The position numbers and the translations under genes are program-made. The notes beneath the pieces were generated by a model. The model did not search any database, was not told the DNA's origin, and was given only the letters and a program-made list of their open reading frames with translations. A stretch of 44,408 nucleotides of DNA from Brachyspira pilosicoli (GTDB lineage Bacteria; Spirochaetota; Brachyspiria; Brachyspirales; Brachyspiraceae). The number at the start of each line of letters is the position of its first letter. Position 1 is the stretch's first letter. Location: assembly GCF_008016535.1 (NCBI RefSeq), contig NZ_SAXY01000070.1, positions 1-44,408 on the forward strand. The letters run 5' to 3'. Shown one piece after another: positions 1-8,397 of the stretch.

Positions 1-2
1 TC

Positions 3-491
3 TCCAGAAAAACAGTTTATCAATTCACTGCTGTAGATTTAGCTACACGTTATAGTTGGAGGCAAATCTATGAGGATAAAACACCTTATAGTGCTTTATC
101 TTTCTTAAAATATGTCTTAAAAACTTCACCTTTTAAGATACAGGCTATACAAACGGACAATGGTATAGAATATACTTATCGCTGTATTAATACTCCTAAA
201 ATAAATATTTTTGATGAATACTGCTTAAAAAATAAATTAGAGAGGAGATATATTCCTATAGCAACACCAAGATACAATGGCGTAGTAGAAAGAGTACACG
301 GCATAGACGAAAGAGAATTTTATTCACGATTAAATAAAAATATCACAGTAGAATTATTGAGAGAAAAATTAAAAGAATATACACATTTTTATAACAATCA
401 AAGATTGATTTCTTCGTTAGGTTATATTACAATCAAAGAAAGAATCAAAAATATTATAGCAAGTAAAAGTACAATATCTATGGCTCCATGA
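3..491 (+). CDS. DDE (rve-type) transposase, 3' part only
   Basis: Open reading frame that enters from the left edge and runs 162 codons to TGA at 489-491. It carries an integrase-core (rve) catalytic domain: first Asp in FTAVDLATRY, second Asp in IQTDNGIE, and the Glu in PRYNGVVERVHG, so all three acidic residues of the DDE triad are visible. The order and the tail resemble IS481/IS3-type transposases; the N-terminal DNA-binding part lies outside the window, so the family is not fixed. I could not identify the terminal inverted repeat of the element between the stop codon and the neighbouring terminator. It is convergent with the rubrerythrin gene. Confidence 0.8.
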   Translation, partial: SRKTVYQFTAVDLATRYSWRQIYEDKTPYSALSFLKYVLKTSPFKIQAIQTDNGIEYTYRCINTPKINIFDEYCLKNKLERRYIPIATPRYNGVVERVHGIDEREFYSRLNKNITVELLREKLKEYTHFYNNQRLISSLGYITIKERIKNIIASKSTISMAP

Positions 492-511
492 CAATATCTT
501 TAAATAAAAAT

Positions 512-540
512 AAAAAAAGGAGGCTTTATTCAAGCCCCCT
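512..540 (-). terminator. Intrinsic terminator of the sod-rbr unit
   Basis: Read on the minus strand, an 8-bp stem (GGGGGCTT / AAGCCTCC, one G-U pair) with a 5-nt loop at 519-539 is followed by seven T. It lies 28 bp beyond the rbr stop codon, so it ends the sod-rbr transcript. Confidence 0.75.
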
Positions 541-567
541 ATTATTTTTAACTAATTAAATTATCAA

Positions 568-1104
568 TTAATAATTTTCAACTCTAACTTCAAAGAATTT
601 TTTAGCATGTTTACAAGCAGGACAAATTTCAGGAGCAGTTTCACCTTCATATATATATCCGCAGTTTCTGCATTTCCATTGAACTTTAGTATTCTTTTTA
701 AAAACTGTACCATTTTTTACAGCTTCTCTTAATTTAGCATAACGCTCTCTATGTTCTCTTTCAACATCACCGATTAATTTCATAGAATGAGCAATTTCAT
801 CGAAACCTTCAGCAGCAGCTTCTTTAGACATAGTAGGATACATTTCTTCATACTCATAGTTTTCGCCTTCCCAAGCAGCTTGTAAGTTTTGAAGAGTATC
901 ACCTATACCATTAAGATATTTAAAATGCACTTTAGCATGCTCTCTTTCATTTTCTGCTGTTTCAAGGAATATTGCAGCTATTTGCTCATAACCTTCATTT
1001 CTAGCAACGCTTGCAAAATATGTATACTTATTCCTAGCCATAGATTCGCCAGCAAAAGCATCATGTAAATTCTTTTCTGTTTTTGTTCCTTTCAAATCTT
1101 TCAT
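568..1104 (-). CDS. rbr: Rubrerythrin
   Basis: Cytoplasmic non-haem di-iron peroxidase that reduces hydrogen peroxide in anaerobes. The 178-residue protein has the usual two parts: an N-terminal four-helix ferritin-like domain (residues about 1-140) with the iron-binding Glu motifs FAGESMARNKY, ENEREH and DVEREHRERY, and a C-terminal rubredoxin-like domain with paired Cys motifs CRNCGY and CPACKH (about residues 143-165) that bind one iron. A Shine-Dalgarno AAGGGGAA precedes the ATG. It lies 38 bp downstream of the superoxide dismutase gene with no terminator between, so the two probably form one detoxification transcript: superoxide to peroxide, then peroxide to water. Confidence 0.95.
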   Translation of the reverse strand: MKDLKGTKTEKNLHDAFAGESMARNKYTYFASVARNEGYEQIAAIFLETAENEREHAKVHFKYLNGIGDTLQNLQAAWEGENYEYEEMYPTMSKEAAAEGFDEIAHSMKLIGDVEREHRERYAKLREAVKNGTVFKKNTKVQWKCRNCGYIYEGETAPEICPACKHAKKFFEVRVENY

Positions 1105-1142
1105 TTTTATTTCCCCTTAAATTGTATAATTAAAAAATTAAG

Positions 1143-1739
1143 TTATTTTGCCTTATTTAATCTTTCTGCAACATAATCCCAATTTACTAAATGTTCTACA
1201 AAAGTAGTAAGGAAATCAGGTCTTCTGTTTTGATAATCTAAATAATAAGCATGTTCCCAAACATCGCAAGTTAAAACACCATGTACTTTATCAGCAACAG
1301 GGTTCATAGCATTAGCATATTTTCTAACTTCTAATTTGCCATTATTTAATACCAACCATACCCAACCAGAACCAAATTGTGTTTTACCGCCTGTAGTGAA
1401 TGCTTCTTTAAAAGCATCAAAACTGCCGAAATCTGCTTCTATTTTACTTTTTACTTCAGCAGGTATAGCAACATCTTTCTTTAACATTTTGAAAAACTCT
1501 TCATGGTTATAAACCTGACCAGCATTATTAAATAATGCTTGCTTTTCACTATTGTTATGAGAAAGAAGTATTAACTCTTCTATACTTTTTCCTTCTAATG
1601 ATTTGTCTTTAGATACTAAATCATTAACTGTTGTTACATAAGCATTTAAGTGTTTGCCATGATGGAAGTCTAAAGTATTTGAAGACATATATGGTGCTAA
1701 ATCTTCTTTACCATAAGGCAATTTCATTAATTCAAACAT
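1143..1739 (-). CDS. sodB: Superoxide dismutase, Fe-type by sequence
   Basis: Converts superoxide to hydrogen peroxide and oxygen in the cytoplasm. The 198-residue protein shows the four metal ligands of the Fe/Mn family: His in HHGKH near residue 27, His in VYNHEEFF near 79, and the Asp and His of DVWEHAYYLDYQNRRPDF near 160. The Gln in NAGQVYNH sits where Fe-type enzymes carry their active-site Gln, and the Mn-type Gln near the GSGWVWLV block is absent (ANAMNPV instead), so Fe is favoured; cambialistic use cannot be excluded. VYNHEEFF deviates from the usual WNH aromatic context. Start supported by GGAG upstream. First gene of the sod-rbr unit. Confidence 0.93.
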   Translation of the reverse strand: MFELMKLPYGKEDLAPYMSSNTLDFHHGKHLNAYVTTVNDLVSKDKSLEGKSIEELILLSHNNSEKQALFNNAGQVYNHEEFFKMLKKDVAIPAEVKSKIEADFGSFDAFKEAFTTGGKTQFGSGWVWLVLNNGKLEVRKYANAMNPVADKVHGVLTCDVWEHAYYLDYQNRRPDFLTTFVEHLVNWDYVAERLNKAK

Positions 1740-1771
1740 ATTTCATCTCCTTTATTTATTAAACATTAAAA

Positions 1772-1799
1772 ATATTAAACTATTTTTTATTTATGTCAA
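1772..1799 (-). promoter_or_regulatory. Promoter of sod-rbr
   Basis: Minus-strand TTGACA (1794-1799), 16-bp spacer, TAATAT (1772-1777), about 30 nt of leader before the GGAG and ATG of sod. Confidence 0.6.
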
Positions 1800-1800
1800 G

Positions 1801-1820
1801 CGTATTTATTAAATAATACG
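1801..1820. promoter_or_regulatory. Palindrome abutting the sod promoter
   Basis: A 6-bp inverted repeat CGTATT / AATACG with an 8-nt AT centre ends 1 bp upstream of the sod -35 box and lies outside the preceding gene's terminator. Its position suits a regulator site (a peroxide or iron regulator would make sense for these genes), but the sequence is not a recognised PerR or Fur box and may be chance in AT-rich DNA. Confidence 0.3.
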
Positions 1821-1847
1821 ATTAACTTATTAGTAATATATATTAAT

Positions 1848-1877
1848 AAGGCATGCCAATTATAATTGACATGCCTT
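1848..1877 (-). terminator. Terminator-like 30-bp palindrome after the exported protein gene
   Basis: Near-perfect palindrome: AAGGCATG / CATGCCTT outer arms and CAATT / AATTG inner arms, one mismatch per arm, 19 bp beyond the stop of the gene at 1897-2931. The T-run after it on the minus strand is weak (TTATTAATATAT). Confidence 0.5.
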
Positions 1878-1896
1878 AAGTTATTTGTTATTTTTA

Positions 1897-2931
1897 TTAT
1901 TGTGCTGTTTCTGTATTTTCTGTAGTAGTTGTTGTTGTAGTATTTGCTGTATTAGCTTCGTTTGCTTCTCCTTCTTTATAAACAGGAGCTACTTCTCTAG
2001 ATAATATTTCATCTTCTGTATTAGCATATACAAAACCTAACTCATCATAATATTTAGAATATATAGCTCTAAATCTGTCAGAAGTTGTATATAATATTTT
2101 ATGATATTTAGTGATAAGAAGTTTATACTTAGCAGATTTAATATTTTCATCTTCATTTTTCAAAGTAGTTAAATCCCATAAGTTATTAAACATTTCATTA
2201 AGATAATAAACTTTTCTAATATCACCAGTATTTACATTGTTAGCTAATAAATAATTAACGCCAGCTAAATAAGTATTGAGCATTATTAAATTGCTAGCAG
2301 AGTTTTGATTATTTATTTCATTTTCTAAAGCTTTATTGAAGTGATATCTGCTTACTGAATAATAACTAGGAGAACCTTTGAATAAATTAAGTATACCAGC
2401 ATAAAGATTTAACTCATAATCACTTTTAGCAAGTTCATTAGTTTTACCTAAAATTTCATAAATAGGCCTAACATCTTCATACAAATTAATAGCTTTGTAA
2501 ACTTCTTTAAGACCTAAATCAACATTGTTATCACCAGATATAGGTCTAGCTACTAAATCATAATAGTTAATAGCATTATAAAACATTTCATTAGTATCTG
2601 TAAAATTCACATTAGTATAATTTTGTAATATTTTATTAGCTTTATATAACACTCTAAAAAGATAATCATCTTTTATAACATTTAAATTAGTTTGAAGAAG
2701 ATTATACTCTCTATCTAAATTAGCATCGTCTACATTTCTCAAATCTGCAAAATTAGGTGAGAAAGGCACTATACCTTCTACAGTATTTGTATTTTCTGTT
2801 GCAGCAGTATCGGCAGTAGTTTGCTCTTGAGTTGTTGTCTGCTGTTCAGTAGTTTGTTGTGCTTCATCCTGAGCATAAACAAGATTTAATGATAAAATCA
2901 TTACACTTAATACAAGAAATAGCTTTTTCAT
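1897..2931 (-). CDS. Exported protein of unknown function, T/Q-rich ends
   Basis: 344 residues. An N-terminal signal peptide is clear (MKK, hydrophobic core, cleavage likely after VYA near residue 20), followed by a low-complexity T/Q/E stretch (about 21-50) and a second Thr run at the C-terminus (about 325-344). The body (about 55-320) is rich in N, Y and L with aromatic helices and looks like a helical repeat (TPR-like), without a family I can name. Starts after GGAG; 19 bp downstream of holB on the same strand, so probably co-transcribed. Periplasmic or surface location is inferred from the signal peptide. Confidence 0.8.
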   Translation of the reverse strand: MKKLFLVLSVMILSLNLVYAQDEAQQTTEQQTTTQEQTTADTAATENTNTVEGIVPFSPNFADLRNVDDANLDREYNLLQTNLNVIKDDYLFRVLYKANKILQNYTNVNFTDTNEMFYNAINYYDLVARPISGDNNVDLGLKEVYKAINLYEDVRPIYEILGKTNELAKSDYELNLYAGILNLFKGSPSYYSVSRYHFNKALENEINNQNSASNLIMLNTYLAGVNYLLANNVNTGDIRKVYYLNEMFNNLWDLTTLKNEDENIKSAKYKLLITKYHKILYTTSDRFRAIYSKYYDELGFVYANTEDEILSREVAPVYKEGEANEANTANTTTTTTTENTETAQ

Positions 2932-2950
2932 GTATAACTCCTATAAGTTT

Positions 2951-4333
2951 TTAATAATTATTTAGCCATGTATAAATGTTGCTTAAAGCCTTATAAAGTA
3001 TCATTTTTGGCTGACTATTAGTATTTAATAAAGTATTAATTAAAGAATCTAATTCATCTATAGCCCATATAATACTCATATCGGAAACGGAATTAGGAAG
3101 TATATAGCTTCTTTCTTCTATTTCCAGATATTTATCTTCCAAAGATTTTTTTAGAATATTAATCAATTCTCTTATAGTATCTAAAATATCATACTCACCT
3201 TCAGAAAGGAGGGTAATGATAGAAGACACTTTTGAGGCATTATTCTTTAAACTTGCATCTATGAAAGACAATAATACTTCCCTAATATTATCGCTTGTAT
3301 TTGATTTTTTGTCAAGCAAATATTTTATAGCTTTAGACATACTTCCTGAAGAATATTGAAGTGCTAGGGCTGTTTTCTCTTCACTTAGCCTTAATCTCTT
3401 CATTAATATTGACCTTAAAGTATTTTCTGAAAGCGATGCAAACTTAAGCTCCATCATACGTGATATTAAAGGCTTCATTCCGTCTTGAACTAATTTATTT
3501 GTATCTGAAGTTATCAAAATAAATATATTGTTATCAGATGGCTCTTCTAATGTACGCAAAAATATATTAGGGGCTCTTTTATCCATCAATTCTATACCTT
3601 CAATTATTACTACCCTCTTTCTTCCTAATCTTGGTTTTCTGTATGTCATCTCTATTATATTTCTAATTGTGTCTAATGGTATAACTGTATGAATTATATT
3701 GTAATGTATTTTCTTTAATGCTGTGAAAAAATCCCCATCTATAGAATATTTCTTTTTGCCGCCTTTTGCTTTTACTATATTGAGTGCATCTTTTGATTTT
3801 GTCCTAAAAATAGAATCTATAAACTCAATATTATCTTCATTAAGTTCATTTAATGTATAATTAACAGCCAAATAGTAAGGCTCTATTAAAGCGTATCTCG
3901 AACTTTCTTTTTTGTTTCCAAGCATATATTCTTTCGGTTCGCTTAAAGGATAATTATCATAACTGTCAAAAAGCATAGATTCCACTTTATAAAGTATAGA
4001 GCGGCATTCTGTATAAAAATTATTAAATAAATGAGGGAGCTTATATTCTAAATATTGATTAAAATATATTTCAGCATTTCTAAATCTCTCATCAGTGCCA
4101 GCTACTACTACATCAGGGTGCTTATAATTATCTATCATTTTGCAAGATTCACATTCATCGCAATAAGTGCCGTTATTTCTTTCGCATAAAAGTACCTTAG
4201 CATAATTTAAAGCACTTTCATATTTTCCAACTCCCTCTTCTCCATAAAACAAATAAGCATGATGAAGTCTGCCGCTTTTATATATACCAGCCATTATTTT
4301 CAAAGGGGTTGTTTGCCCTAATACTTTAGCCAA
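2951..4333 (-). CDS. holB: DNA polymerase III delta-prime-like clamp-loader subunit with a large insertion
   Basis: AAA+ clamp-loader subunit of the replicative polymerase. Visible: HHAYLFYGEEGVGK (P-loop, residues 25-37), a zinc module with Cys 50, 58, 61 and 64, HPDV (72-75), then IDTIR-type sequence only near 220, the Walker-B-like VVIIEGIELM (241-250), and the highly characteristic NIFLRTLEEPSDNNIFILIT (256-275) followed by the sensor region. The family normally has about 20 residues between HPDV and the DTIR block; here about 145, so an insertion of roughly 120-140 residues splits the ATPase domain. The start is TTG at 4333, placed behind GGAGAG. Followed after 19 bp by the exported-protein gene. 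Confidence 0.85.
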   Translation of the reverse strand: MAKVLGQTTPLKIMAGIYKSGRLHHAYLFYGEEGVGKYESALNYAKVLLCERNNGTYCDECESCKMIDNYKHPDVVVAGTDERFRNAEIYFNQYLEYKLPHLFNNFYTECRSILYKVESMLFDSYDNYPLSEPKEYMLGNKKESSRYALIEPYYLAVNYTLNELNEDNIEFIDSIFRTKSKDALNIVKAKGGKKKYSIDGDFFTALKKIHYNIIHTVIPLDTIRNIIEMTYRKPRLGRKRVVIIEGIELMDKRAPNIFLRTLEEPSDNNIFILITSDTNKLVQDGMKPLISRMMELKFASLSENTLRSILMKRLRLSEEKTALALQYSSGSMSKAIKYLLDKKSNTSDNIREVLLSFIDASLKNNASKVSSIITLLSEGEYDILDTIRELINILKKSLEDKYLEIEERSYILPNSVSDMSIIWAIDELDSLINTLLNTNSQPKMILYKALSNIYTWLNNY

Positions 4334-4461
4334 TTATCTCTCTCCATTTTTTTATATTTAATTTATAAATTATAACAAAATTTATAGCAATATAAATTTG
4401 ATATTTTACATATATATTATATATTATATAGTATAAGAAATAAATTTTTAAGGATTTTATT

Positions 4462-6393
4462 ATGTCATTAGAAAATAACAATAATATATCAAGAGAAGAT
4501 TTAGAAGAAATGGAAAAAAAGAATAAGAGATTATTCAAAAAAATATTATTAAACTCTGAAAGATTAGACAATGCCGAAGAAGGAATAAATAATTTACAAT
4601 ATCATATAGAAGCCTTAAATAGAAATCTAGATTCTATAAATGACATAGACTTAAAAATAGAAATTCTATTAGAAAAGGCAAATGAGCTAATAGAAGAGAA
4701 TATTCAAAAAAATGAAATACTAATACAAAATGCTAATAAAAAATTAGAAGAACAAAATAATGAATTTGAAAAATCTATAAATGAAAAGTTTAAAGAAACA
4801 ATAGAAGAACAAAATATTAAAAATCATGACATCATAAAAAATATTAACGAAGTAATAAATCTAAAATTAGAAGATAACAATATAAAAAACACTAAATTAA
4901 ATGAAGAGCTATTAAAGAAAACAGCAGAATTATTAGAAGAAAATACTAAGAAAAATGAAATATTAATACAAAATGCAAATAAAAAGCTAGAAGAACAAGG
5001 TAGTGAACTTATTAACAATATTAATGATGAAATAAAAGAAAAATTAAAAGAGCAAAACATTAAAAATGAACAATTCATAAAAACTCTTAATGAGATTATG
5101 AATACAAAATTAGAAGAACAAGACAAAAAAAATGATGTTAAGTTAGAAGAAAGCAATAAGAAAAATAAAGACATAAATGAAAACATCATAAAAACAACAA
5201 ATGAAATGCTTGAAAAATATGACAAGAGTCATGAAGTATTAATTGACTACACTAATAAAAAATTGGAAGAGCAAGTTAAAAATAATGATGAGTTCCTAAA
5301 AACTATCAATAACTCTATAAATATAAGATTTGAAGAGCAAGATAAAAAGAATAAAGAGTTTAATGAGCTAATAAACAAAAATAATAATGAAATAATAAAA
5401 ACAACAAATGAGATGCTTGAGAAATATGACAAAAGCCATGAAGTATTGATTGATTATACTAATAAAAAATTAGAAGAGCAATCTAAGAAAAATGATGAGT
5501 TTCTCAAGACTATTAATAATTCTATAAATATTAAACTTGAAGAGCAAGACAAAAAAAATAAAGAGTTTAATGAATTAATAAATAAAAATCATAATGAAAT
5601 AATAGCAAAAACAAATAGTATGATTGAAAAATATGATAAGAGTCATGAAGCTGTTATAGATTATACAAATAGAAAAATAGAAGAACAAGACATTAAAAAT
5701 AGAGAATTTCTAAAAACTGTAAATAATGCAATGAATGATAAATTGCAAGAGCAGGATAGAAAAAATAGTGAGTTTAATCAATTAATTAATAAGAATTATG
5801 ATGAAATACTCTCTAAAGCAAATAATATGCTTGAGAAATATGATAAAAGCCATGAAATATTGATAGAGTACACAAATAAAAAGATTGAAGAGCAGAATAA
5901 TAAAAACAATGAGCTTATAAAAAATATTAATAATACTGTTAACTTAAAAATGGAAGAGCAGGATAGAAAAAACAGAGATTTTAGCAACCATATGGAAACA
6001 AGAATGAATGATATGCTAAAAAAATATGACAGAAATTATGATGCATTGATAGAATATACAAATAAAAAAATAGAAGAAAACAGCATAAAAAACACTGATT
6101 ATATAGCAACTCTAAACAATGCTAAAACTATTATAAATGAGTTCAACAGCGACAAAGAAAAATTAAAAGAATATACAGACAGGCAAATAGAAAAACAAGA
6201 GCAAAAAAACAAAGAGTTTAGAGATGATATAACTAAACAATATGATAATATGTTTAGAACAGCAGATGCTATGCTCATAAAGCAAAAAGAGGCAGAATTA
6301 TCAGAAAAAAATAAAGCAAACAATTTCGCTATAATTATGGGTTCTTTGGCTGCAGTAGTTATAGTAGTTGTTATAGCTTTACAGATATTATAA
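4462..6393 (+). CDS. Tail-anchored coiled-coil protein with 69-residue tandem repeats
   Basis: 643 residues, almost entirely K/E/N/I-rich helical coiled coil, with no N-terminal signal and a single hydrophobic segment at the extreme C-terminus (about 618-643, ending in VVIVVVIALQIL), so the protein is probably anchored by its tail with the rod in the cytoplasm. From residue 248 a 69-residue unit beginning EMLEKYDKSHE and containing TNKKLEEQ and INNSIN is repeated three times, then a shorter fourth copy; earlier, NEILIQNANKKLEEQ occurs twice 81 residues apart. Good AAGGA Shine-Dalgarno. It opens the rnhB operon (20 bp to the next gene). A structural or partner-binding role is only a guess. Confidence 0.8.
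   Translation: MSLENNNNISREDLEEMEKKNKRLFKKILLNSERLDNAEEGINNLQYHIEALNRNLDSINDIDLKIEILLEKANELIEENIQKNEILIQNANKKLEEQNNEFEKSINEKFKETIEEQNIKNHDIIKNINEVINLKLEDNNIKNTKLNEELLKKTAELLEENTKKNEILIQNANKKLEEQGSELINNINDEIKEKLKEQNIKNEQFIKTLNEIMNTKLEEQDKKNDVKLEESNKKNKDINENIIKTTNEMLEKYDKSHEVLIDYTNKKLEEQVKNNDEFLKTINNSINIRFEEQDKKNKEFNELINKNNNEIIKTTNEMLEKYDKSHEVLIDYTNKKLEEQSKKNDEFLKTINNSINIKLEEQDKKNKEFNELINKNHNEIIAKTNSMIEKYDKSHEAVIDYTNRKIEEQDIKNREFLKTVNNAMNDKLQEQDRKNSEFNQLINKNYDEILSKANNMLEKYDKSHEILIEYTNKKIEEQNNKNNELIKNINNTVNLKMEEQDRKNRDFSNHMETRMNDMLKKYDRNYDALIEYTNKKIEENSIKNTDYIATLNNAKTIINEFNSDKEKLKEYTDRQIEKQEQKNKEFRDDITKQYDNMFRTADAMLIKQKEAELSEKNKANNFAIIMGSLAAVVIVVVIALQIL
5203..6009 (+). repeat. Tandem 207-bp coding repeats
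   Basis: Units at 5203-5409, 5410-5616 and 5617-5823, plus a shorter fourth unit from 5824 to about 6009, inside the coiled-coil gene. Units 1 and 2 are the most alike; later ones have diverged. Confidence 0.75.
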
Positions 6394-6413
6394 TAACTGA
6401 TAAATATAATAAT

Positions 6414-7082
6414 ATGTATCTTTTTGATAGTGAACAAATAGATAAACTGCATTATGAAAAATATTATTTAGATTTGGGCTATAAATATATTTGCGGTATA
6501 GATGAAGTTGGACGCGGTTCGCTTTTTGGAGAGGTTACTGCTTGTGCTGTTATAATGACTTTAGATGATGGTATAATAGAAGAGGCGAACGATTCCAAAA
6601 AACTTACCGCCAAAAAAAGAGAAGAGCTTTACACAATTATAACTCAAAAAGCATTATCATATTCACTATATTCTGTGCCTGCAAATATTATAGACAAAAT
6701 TAATATATATAATGCCACAAAATTAGCTATGCTTAAAGCTGTTGAAAGTTTAAAAGTAAAACCTGATATATTATTAATAGACGCTATGAAAATTGACACA
6801 GAAATAAAACAAGAATCTATAATAAAAGGCGATTTAAAATCATACTCTATAGCTTGTGCTAGTATAGTTGCTAAGGTGAGCAGAGATAAAGCTATGAGCA
6901 TATTATCAGAAAAAAATAAAGAATATGATAAATACAAAATATCAAAAAATAAAGGCTATGGTACAAAAGAGCATATTGAAGCTATAAAAAAATATGGTGC
7001 AAGCGATTTACATAGATTATCATTTGAACCTATAAAATCTATAAAAAAAGAAATGAAAGAAGAAAATAGTTTTTTTATATAA
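6414..7082 (+). CDS. rnhB: Ribonuclease HII
   Basis: Cleaves the RNA strand of RNA-DNA hybrids and single ribonucleotides in DNA. 222 residues, near the usual length. Signature blocks in order: ICGIDEVGRGSLFGEV (Asp and Glu of the active site, about 27-42), NDSKKL, LLIDAMKI (third acidic residue), YSIACASIVAKVSRDKAM (fourth acidic residue) and HRLSFEPIKS. No clear Shine-Dalgarno before the ATG; translation may rely on coupling to the gene 20 bp upstream. Next gene starts 1 bp after the stop. The order rnhB, YlqG-position gene, FlhB-like gene is the one known from Bacillus. Confidence 0.95.
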   Translation: MYLFDSEQIDKLHYEKYYLDLGYKYICGIDEVGRGSLFGEVTACAVIMTLDDGIIEEANDSKKLTAKKREELYTIITQKALSYSLYSVPANIIDKINIYNATKLAMLKAVESLKVKPDILLIDAMKIDTEIKQESIIKGDLKSYSIACASIVAKVSRDKAMSILSEKNKEYDKYKISKNKGYGTKEHIEAIKKYGASDLHRLSFEPIKSIKKEMKEENSFFI

Positions 7083-7083
7083 A

Positions 7084-8145
7084 ATGCTAAACATTAATAA
7101 CAAATATTCAAACATCATCATAAGTAGTAAAAACTCTCAAAACATAAAAGAGGGAGATATTGTAAGATATTCTCTTATGCGTAAATTGGATAACAACAGA
7201 GCTATTATTAATATAATGGGAAATAAGGTTGTAGCATTATTCAAAGATGGAATGAAGGATAAGGGTTTTGCTGTTATTAATAGAGAAAATGGTAATATAG
7301 TATTAAAATTGCTTAAAGATGTAAACAGCATTAAAGAGGCAAGAGAAGCTATGAGTAACAATGCTATAAAAGATACTTTAGTTTTGAACACTAATAAAGA
7401 AAATAATAGCGAAGCTGTTGCTATTTTATCAAAAAATTCTATAAAACAAAGCTCTGAAAATATCACCTATTTAGAGAGAGTTATTAAATATATCCCCCAA
7501 TTAGATGATAAAAAAATGAAGTTTATACTTAATTCTATGTCTAATGGAATATATTTTAGTATAGATGAATTAGAAATGTTTGAGAATATTTTTTCGAAAT
7601 TTAATAATTTGCATTCTATTATAAAAAACTCTAACAAAAATATTGAAAAAACCGAAATATTACTAACGCTTTTAAAAGAAATTAATGATACTGACAAAAG
7701 CTTAAAAAATTATATATCTTCAAATGGAAATTTGAGTGTATGGTTTATGCTCTTTGATATGCTTCAAGATGAATTATCTTCTGATAGTTCTAATATGCTT
7801 AATCTTCTTTTAAAGATATTATCCTCAAATAGGGAAAATAAAACTTTTAGAGAAGGTTCTTTTTTAATACCAATACCTTTTATGGTTAATAATGAATTAA
7901 AAGAGGTACTTCTTTATATAAATAGAAAAGATAATAAAGCTAAAAGTTTAGAGTTTATAGCTTATGATAATAATAAAGAACTTTGCAAAATAGAAATTGT
8001 AAAAGAAAATAAATATATTATTAATCTGCTATTATTTGATAAAAAATTATTTTTAAAATGTAAAAATATAAAAACAAATATAGATGAAGAATTAGAAAAG
8101 TTTAATAATATAGAATTGGAGATAAATTATGAAAAAAGAAATTGA
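7084..8145 (+). CDS. YlqG-position protein, possibly related to flagellar hook-length control proteins
   Basis: 353 residues, not recognised by strong motifs. An N-terminal beta-rich part (about 1-100, with IKEGDIVRYSLMRKL and NRAIINIMGNKVVALF) is followed by a helical middle and a C-terminal region with alternating strands (about 255-340, FLIPIPFMVNNELKEVLLYI then KIEIVKENKYIINLLLF), which could be the fold of FliK-type C-terminal domains. The strongest clue is position: between rnhB and an FlhB-like gene, as ylqG is in Bacillus. It overlaps the next gene by 17 nt, indicating translational coupling. The functional link to flagellar export is inferred. Confidence 0.7.
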   Translation: MLNINNKYSNIIISSKNSQNIKEGDIVRYSLMRKLDNNRAIINIMGNKVVALFKDGMKDKGFAVINRENGNIVLKLLKDVNSIKEAREAMSNNAIKDTLVLNTNKENNSEAVAILSKNSIKQSSENITYLERVIKYIPQLDDKKMKFILNSMSNGIYFSIDELEMFENIFSKFNNLHSIIKNSNKNIEKTEILLTLLKEINDTDKSLKNYISSNGNLSVWFMLFDMLQDELSSDSSNMLNLLLKILSSNRENKTFREGSFLIPIPFMVNNELKEVLLYINRKDNKAKSLEFIAYDNNKELCKIEIVKENKYIINLLLFDKKLFLKCKNIKTNIDEELEKFNNIELEINYEKRN

Positions 8146-8392
8146 AAATGCGGTTGCTTTACTTTATGAGAGAGAAATACATAATGCTCCTATAATAATA
8201 TCTAAGGGAGAGAAACTCTTAGCTAAAAGAATGATAGAAATAGCTAAAAAAAACAAAGTGCCTATAGTATCAGATGAAGATACTGTAAAAGAGTTAATGC
8301 ATTTAGAAATAGGAGAAGAGATACCATATTCAGTTTATGAAGCAGTTAGTATAATATTAAAATATGTATATAAATTAAAGGCTGAGTTGTAA
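8129..8392 (+). CDS. FlhB-like cytoplasmic-domain protein (YlqH type)
   Basis: 87 residues matching only the cytoplasmic C-terminal domain of FlhB-type export proteins: AVALLYEREIHNAPIIISKGEKLLAKRMIEIAK, then VPIVSDEDTVKEL and GEEIPYSVYEAVSIIL. There are no membrane segments, and the NPTH autocleavage motif of FlhB is replaced by the HNAP region. In flagellated bacteria such small proteins occur downstream of rnhB; a role at the flagellar export gate is known only by homology. GGAG Shine-Dalgarno lies inside the preceding gene. Confidence 0.85.
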   Translation: MKKEIENAVALLYEREIHNAPIIISKGEKLLAKRMIEIAKKNKVPIVSDEDTVKELMHLEIGEEIPYSVYEAVSIILKYVYKLKAEL

Positions 8393-8397
8393 TAACT

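Noticed and set aside
4824-5987. Several minus-strand open frames opposite the coiled-coil gene, rich in F, S and L
   Set aside because: They mirror the repeated K/E/N codons of the plus-strand gene, have no ribosome sites, and repeat with its 207-bp period.
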